Shown here piece after piece: positions 62,580-64,000 of a stretch of 64,000 bases of DNA. How positions within the stretch are numbered: the first letter of the stretch is position 1; each line of letters starts with the position of its first letter. The notes below the pieces were generated by a model. It made no database searches and was not told where the DNA came from. It saw only the letters and a list, made by a program, of their open reading frames with translations. The stretch is from Alphaproteobacteria bacterium (GTDB taxonomy: Bacteria > Pseudomonadota > Alphaproteobacteria > Micropepsales > Micropepsaceae). The stretch lies in NCBI GenBank assembly GCA_028871795.1, contig JAGWMG010000004.1:1-64000 (forward strand). The letters are read 5' to 3'. The position numbers and the translations under genes are program-made.

Positions 62580-64000
62580 GTGGCGATCAACCTCTTCAGC
62601 TGGCTAATCCCCGGCACCAAGGACCGGGAAATCCGGGACACGCGTTCGTCATGGGAGCGCGCCGAGAAAGCATGGAAGGCGTCTCCGCTCGCAACCCAGG
62701 ACCCAGGTGGGTTTGCGGACGAAATAGTGCGGGAGGCGATGGGCCGCGTGGATCGGATGCCCGCGGTGCCGGTGCTGACCGCTCTCTGCGAAGCAACTGA
62801 AGAACTCGCCCGTGCCGAATCAATCGGCGATGTAGAGCCGTTGTGGAGCGTCATTGAGGAGAATGTCGAGGCCGCGGTCGGATTCCGAGAAATGATCGCG
62901 CGCCGCTCGGCATGGGCGACAAATTTCAAGGTGATGCGCGGCGCGTGGGTCAAACTCCTTTCCGGTCCCTACCGCGAATTCGTGAAAGCGCTCCCCGAAT
63001 CGTGCTTCGGGCAATGGGACGAGAAGGGAGAGTTCGAGGTTCCGCTCATCGACCTTCTCGACAATCCCGCCGAGGTTATCGAACGCTTCATTTCGTTTCC
63101 GTTCGACGACCAAGCGCTCAGTCTCAAGCTTTTCGACGAAAATCGCGGGCGTCTCCGTGGTCGCATCGCGGAAGCGTCGGGCATGTCGTTTGCCGACATG
63201 GCGCAGGGAAAGAAGAGCGTCATTCCGCCCACCGCGCAGAAGGGACTGAGCGCGCGTGAACTCTTAGACCTGTATTTGGGCGGTACGCCGTTCGCGGACC
63301 TCTTCGCGCTTCCGGTCCCGTTCTCCGTGCCGCAGCACGTCCGCTTCGAGCACTGCCACGTCATAGGCGGTACGGGACACGGCAAGACGCAGCTGTTGCA
63401 GAAGATGATCTATGCCGACTTGGTCCAGTCGCAATACGACCGCCGTTCCGTGGTCGTCATCGACAGCCAGGGCGACATGATCCAGAAGCTCTCGCGCCTC
63501 GAATTGTTCTCCCCGTTCGTGGGGAACGGCCTCGGTGAGCGGTTAGTGCTTATCGATCCTTCAGACGTGTTGCATCCGGTCGCCCTGAATCTCTTCGATG
63601 CGCACCTGGAGCGTGTCGCGGACTATGACCCCGCCGACCGCGAGCGGGTCTTAAACGGCGTCGTGGAGCTATACGAAACATTCTTCGACGCGCTTCTCGG
63701 GGCCGAACTCACCGCCCGGCAGGACGTGGTTTTTAGATACATCGCCCGCCTCATGCTCGTCATTCCGGGCGCGAATATCGAGACCCTGATGCGCCTCATG
63801 GAGAACGGGCGCGAATACAAGTCGTACATGGACCGGCTGGAGGGAGCCTCCCGCCGCTTTTTCGAGACGGAGTTTTTCAACCCGTCGTTCGCCGCGACGA
63901 AAACCCAAATCTCGAAGCGCTTGTGGGGCGTTCTCTCCACGCCCGCCTTCGACCGCATGTTCTCGCAGAAGGAGAACAAGCTCGACCTCTTCGAGGCCCT
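62580..64000 (+). CDS. VirD4/TraG-like coupling ATPase (5' part, runs off the window)
   Basis: GTG start at 62580; 473 codons visible. Walker A GGTGHGKTQLLQ (about residues 265-276) and Walker B SVVVIDSQGDM (about 294-304) fit the T4SS coupling/HerA-FtsK-type ATPases that feed DNA into a conjugation channel. Membrane helices are not obvious at the N-terminus, as in some soluble TraG-like forms. It is the main evidence that the element is conjugative. Confidence 0.85.
   Translation, partial: MAINLFSWLIPGTKDREIRDTRSSWERAEKAWKASPLATQDPGGFADEIVREAMGRVDRMPAVPVLTALCEATEELARAESIGDVEPLWSVIEENVEAAVGFREMIARRSAWATNFKVMRGAWVKLLSGPYREFVKALPESCFGQWDEKGEFEVPLIDLLDNPAEVIERFISFPFDDQALSLKLFDENRGRLRGRIAEASGMSFADMAQGKKSVIPPTAQKGLSARELLDLYLGGTPFADLFALPVPFSVPQHVRFEHCHVIGGTGHGKTQLLQKMIYADLVQSQYDRRSVVVIDSQGDMIQKLSRLELFSPFVGNGLGERLVLIDPSDVLHPVALNLFDAHLERVADYDPADRERVLNGVVELYETFFDALLGAELTARQDVVFRYIARLMLVIPGANIETLMRLMENGREYKSYMDRLEGASRRFFETEFFNPSFAATKTQISKRLWGVLSTPAFDRMFSQKENKLDLFEA

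Larger units (their letters stand above)
35185..64000. mobile_element. Integrative (probably conjugative) element, left part
   Basis: The segment starts inside a split glycosyltransferase gene next to a large serine integrase and ends, within the window, in a VirD4/TraG-like coupling ATPase. It carries three site-specific recombinases, a methyltransferase, polyamine genes, Fic proteins, several operators and many small unknown genes. Codon and GC content vary from gene to gene and include AT-rich patches, unlike the uniform core. No relaxase or mating-pair genes are visible before 64000, so conjugation is inferred from the ATPase alone. Confidence 0.8.

Overview
The window is a GC-rich chromosome segment of an alphaproteobacterium. 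Three things point there: the core order pyrG / kdsA / eno / ftsB-like / pdhA-pdhB-pdhC-lpd with a lipoyl domain on PdhB, a DUF2336 protein with an Hpt and a response regulator, and a cluster of GANTC (CcrM-type) sites. I cannot name the genus; a Micropepsaceae/Rhodospirillales-like relative is only a guess. I saw no rRNA, tRNA or CRISPR array.

Positions 1-34.4 kb are mostly ordinary chromosome. secG and pyrG are followed by a small accessory insert (DUF4145 protein, RelE/HTH toxin-antitoxin pair, polysaccharide-export protein). Then come kdsA, a MAPEG protein, eno, an FtsB-like protein and the pyruvate dehydrogenase operon with a GFA/CENP-V-like gene and a DUF3667 membrane protein inside it. 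Next are SCO1- and CtaG-like oxidase assembly genes, a TPR-sulfotransferase, msrA-ggt, a three-gene membrane/FAD cluster (20.3-23.0 kb), a HIT protein, a transglycosylase and an MFS transporter. A minus-strand run follows (DUF2336, moaA, NAD kinase, response regulator, Hpt), then glpK, an orphan CoxL-like molybdenum hydroxylase and a TetR regulator.

At about 35.18 kb a family 2 glycosyltransferase gene breaks off in mid-frame. From there to the end of the window lies a mobile element of at least 28.8 kb. A large serine recombinase sits at the left junction, and the far end holds a VirD4/TraG-like coupling ATPase that runs off the window, so an integrative conjugative element is the best reading. 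The cargo is unusual: a DNA methyltransferase and a decayed partial copy of it, homospermidine synthase, a SpeD homologue followed by a 7-TM protein and a DUF2156 acyltransferase, and three large secreted proteins (TPR with I9-like domains, PDZ, and a 1318-residue Q/N/T/S-rich repeat protein ending in a CHAP hydrolase). It also carries a short tyrosine recombinase framed by 23-bp inverted repeats, a RuvC-like/XRE pair, a second large serine recombinase, two Fic proteins, and two HTH proteins with a similar C-terminal layout.

The strongest unexplained signals are four. (1) The tyrosine recombinase gene lies between inverted repeats that carry its own start codon, as in a self-inverting switch. 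(2) Two operators of the same form, TGCGGAGAT-N11-ATCTCCGCA, are centred 54 bp apart on the promoter of the second fic gene. (3) A second operator family, GAACTTG-N9-CAAGTTC, is shared by two distant loci of the element. (4) The secreted trio and its four-fold YTF...NG...YGY repeat match no family I recognise. In the core, the pdhB linker contains palindromic-repeat DNA read in frame.
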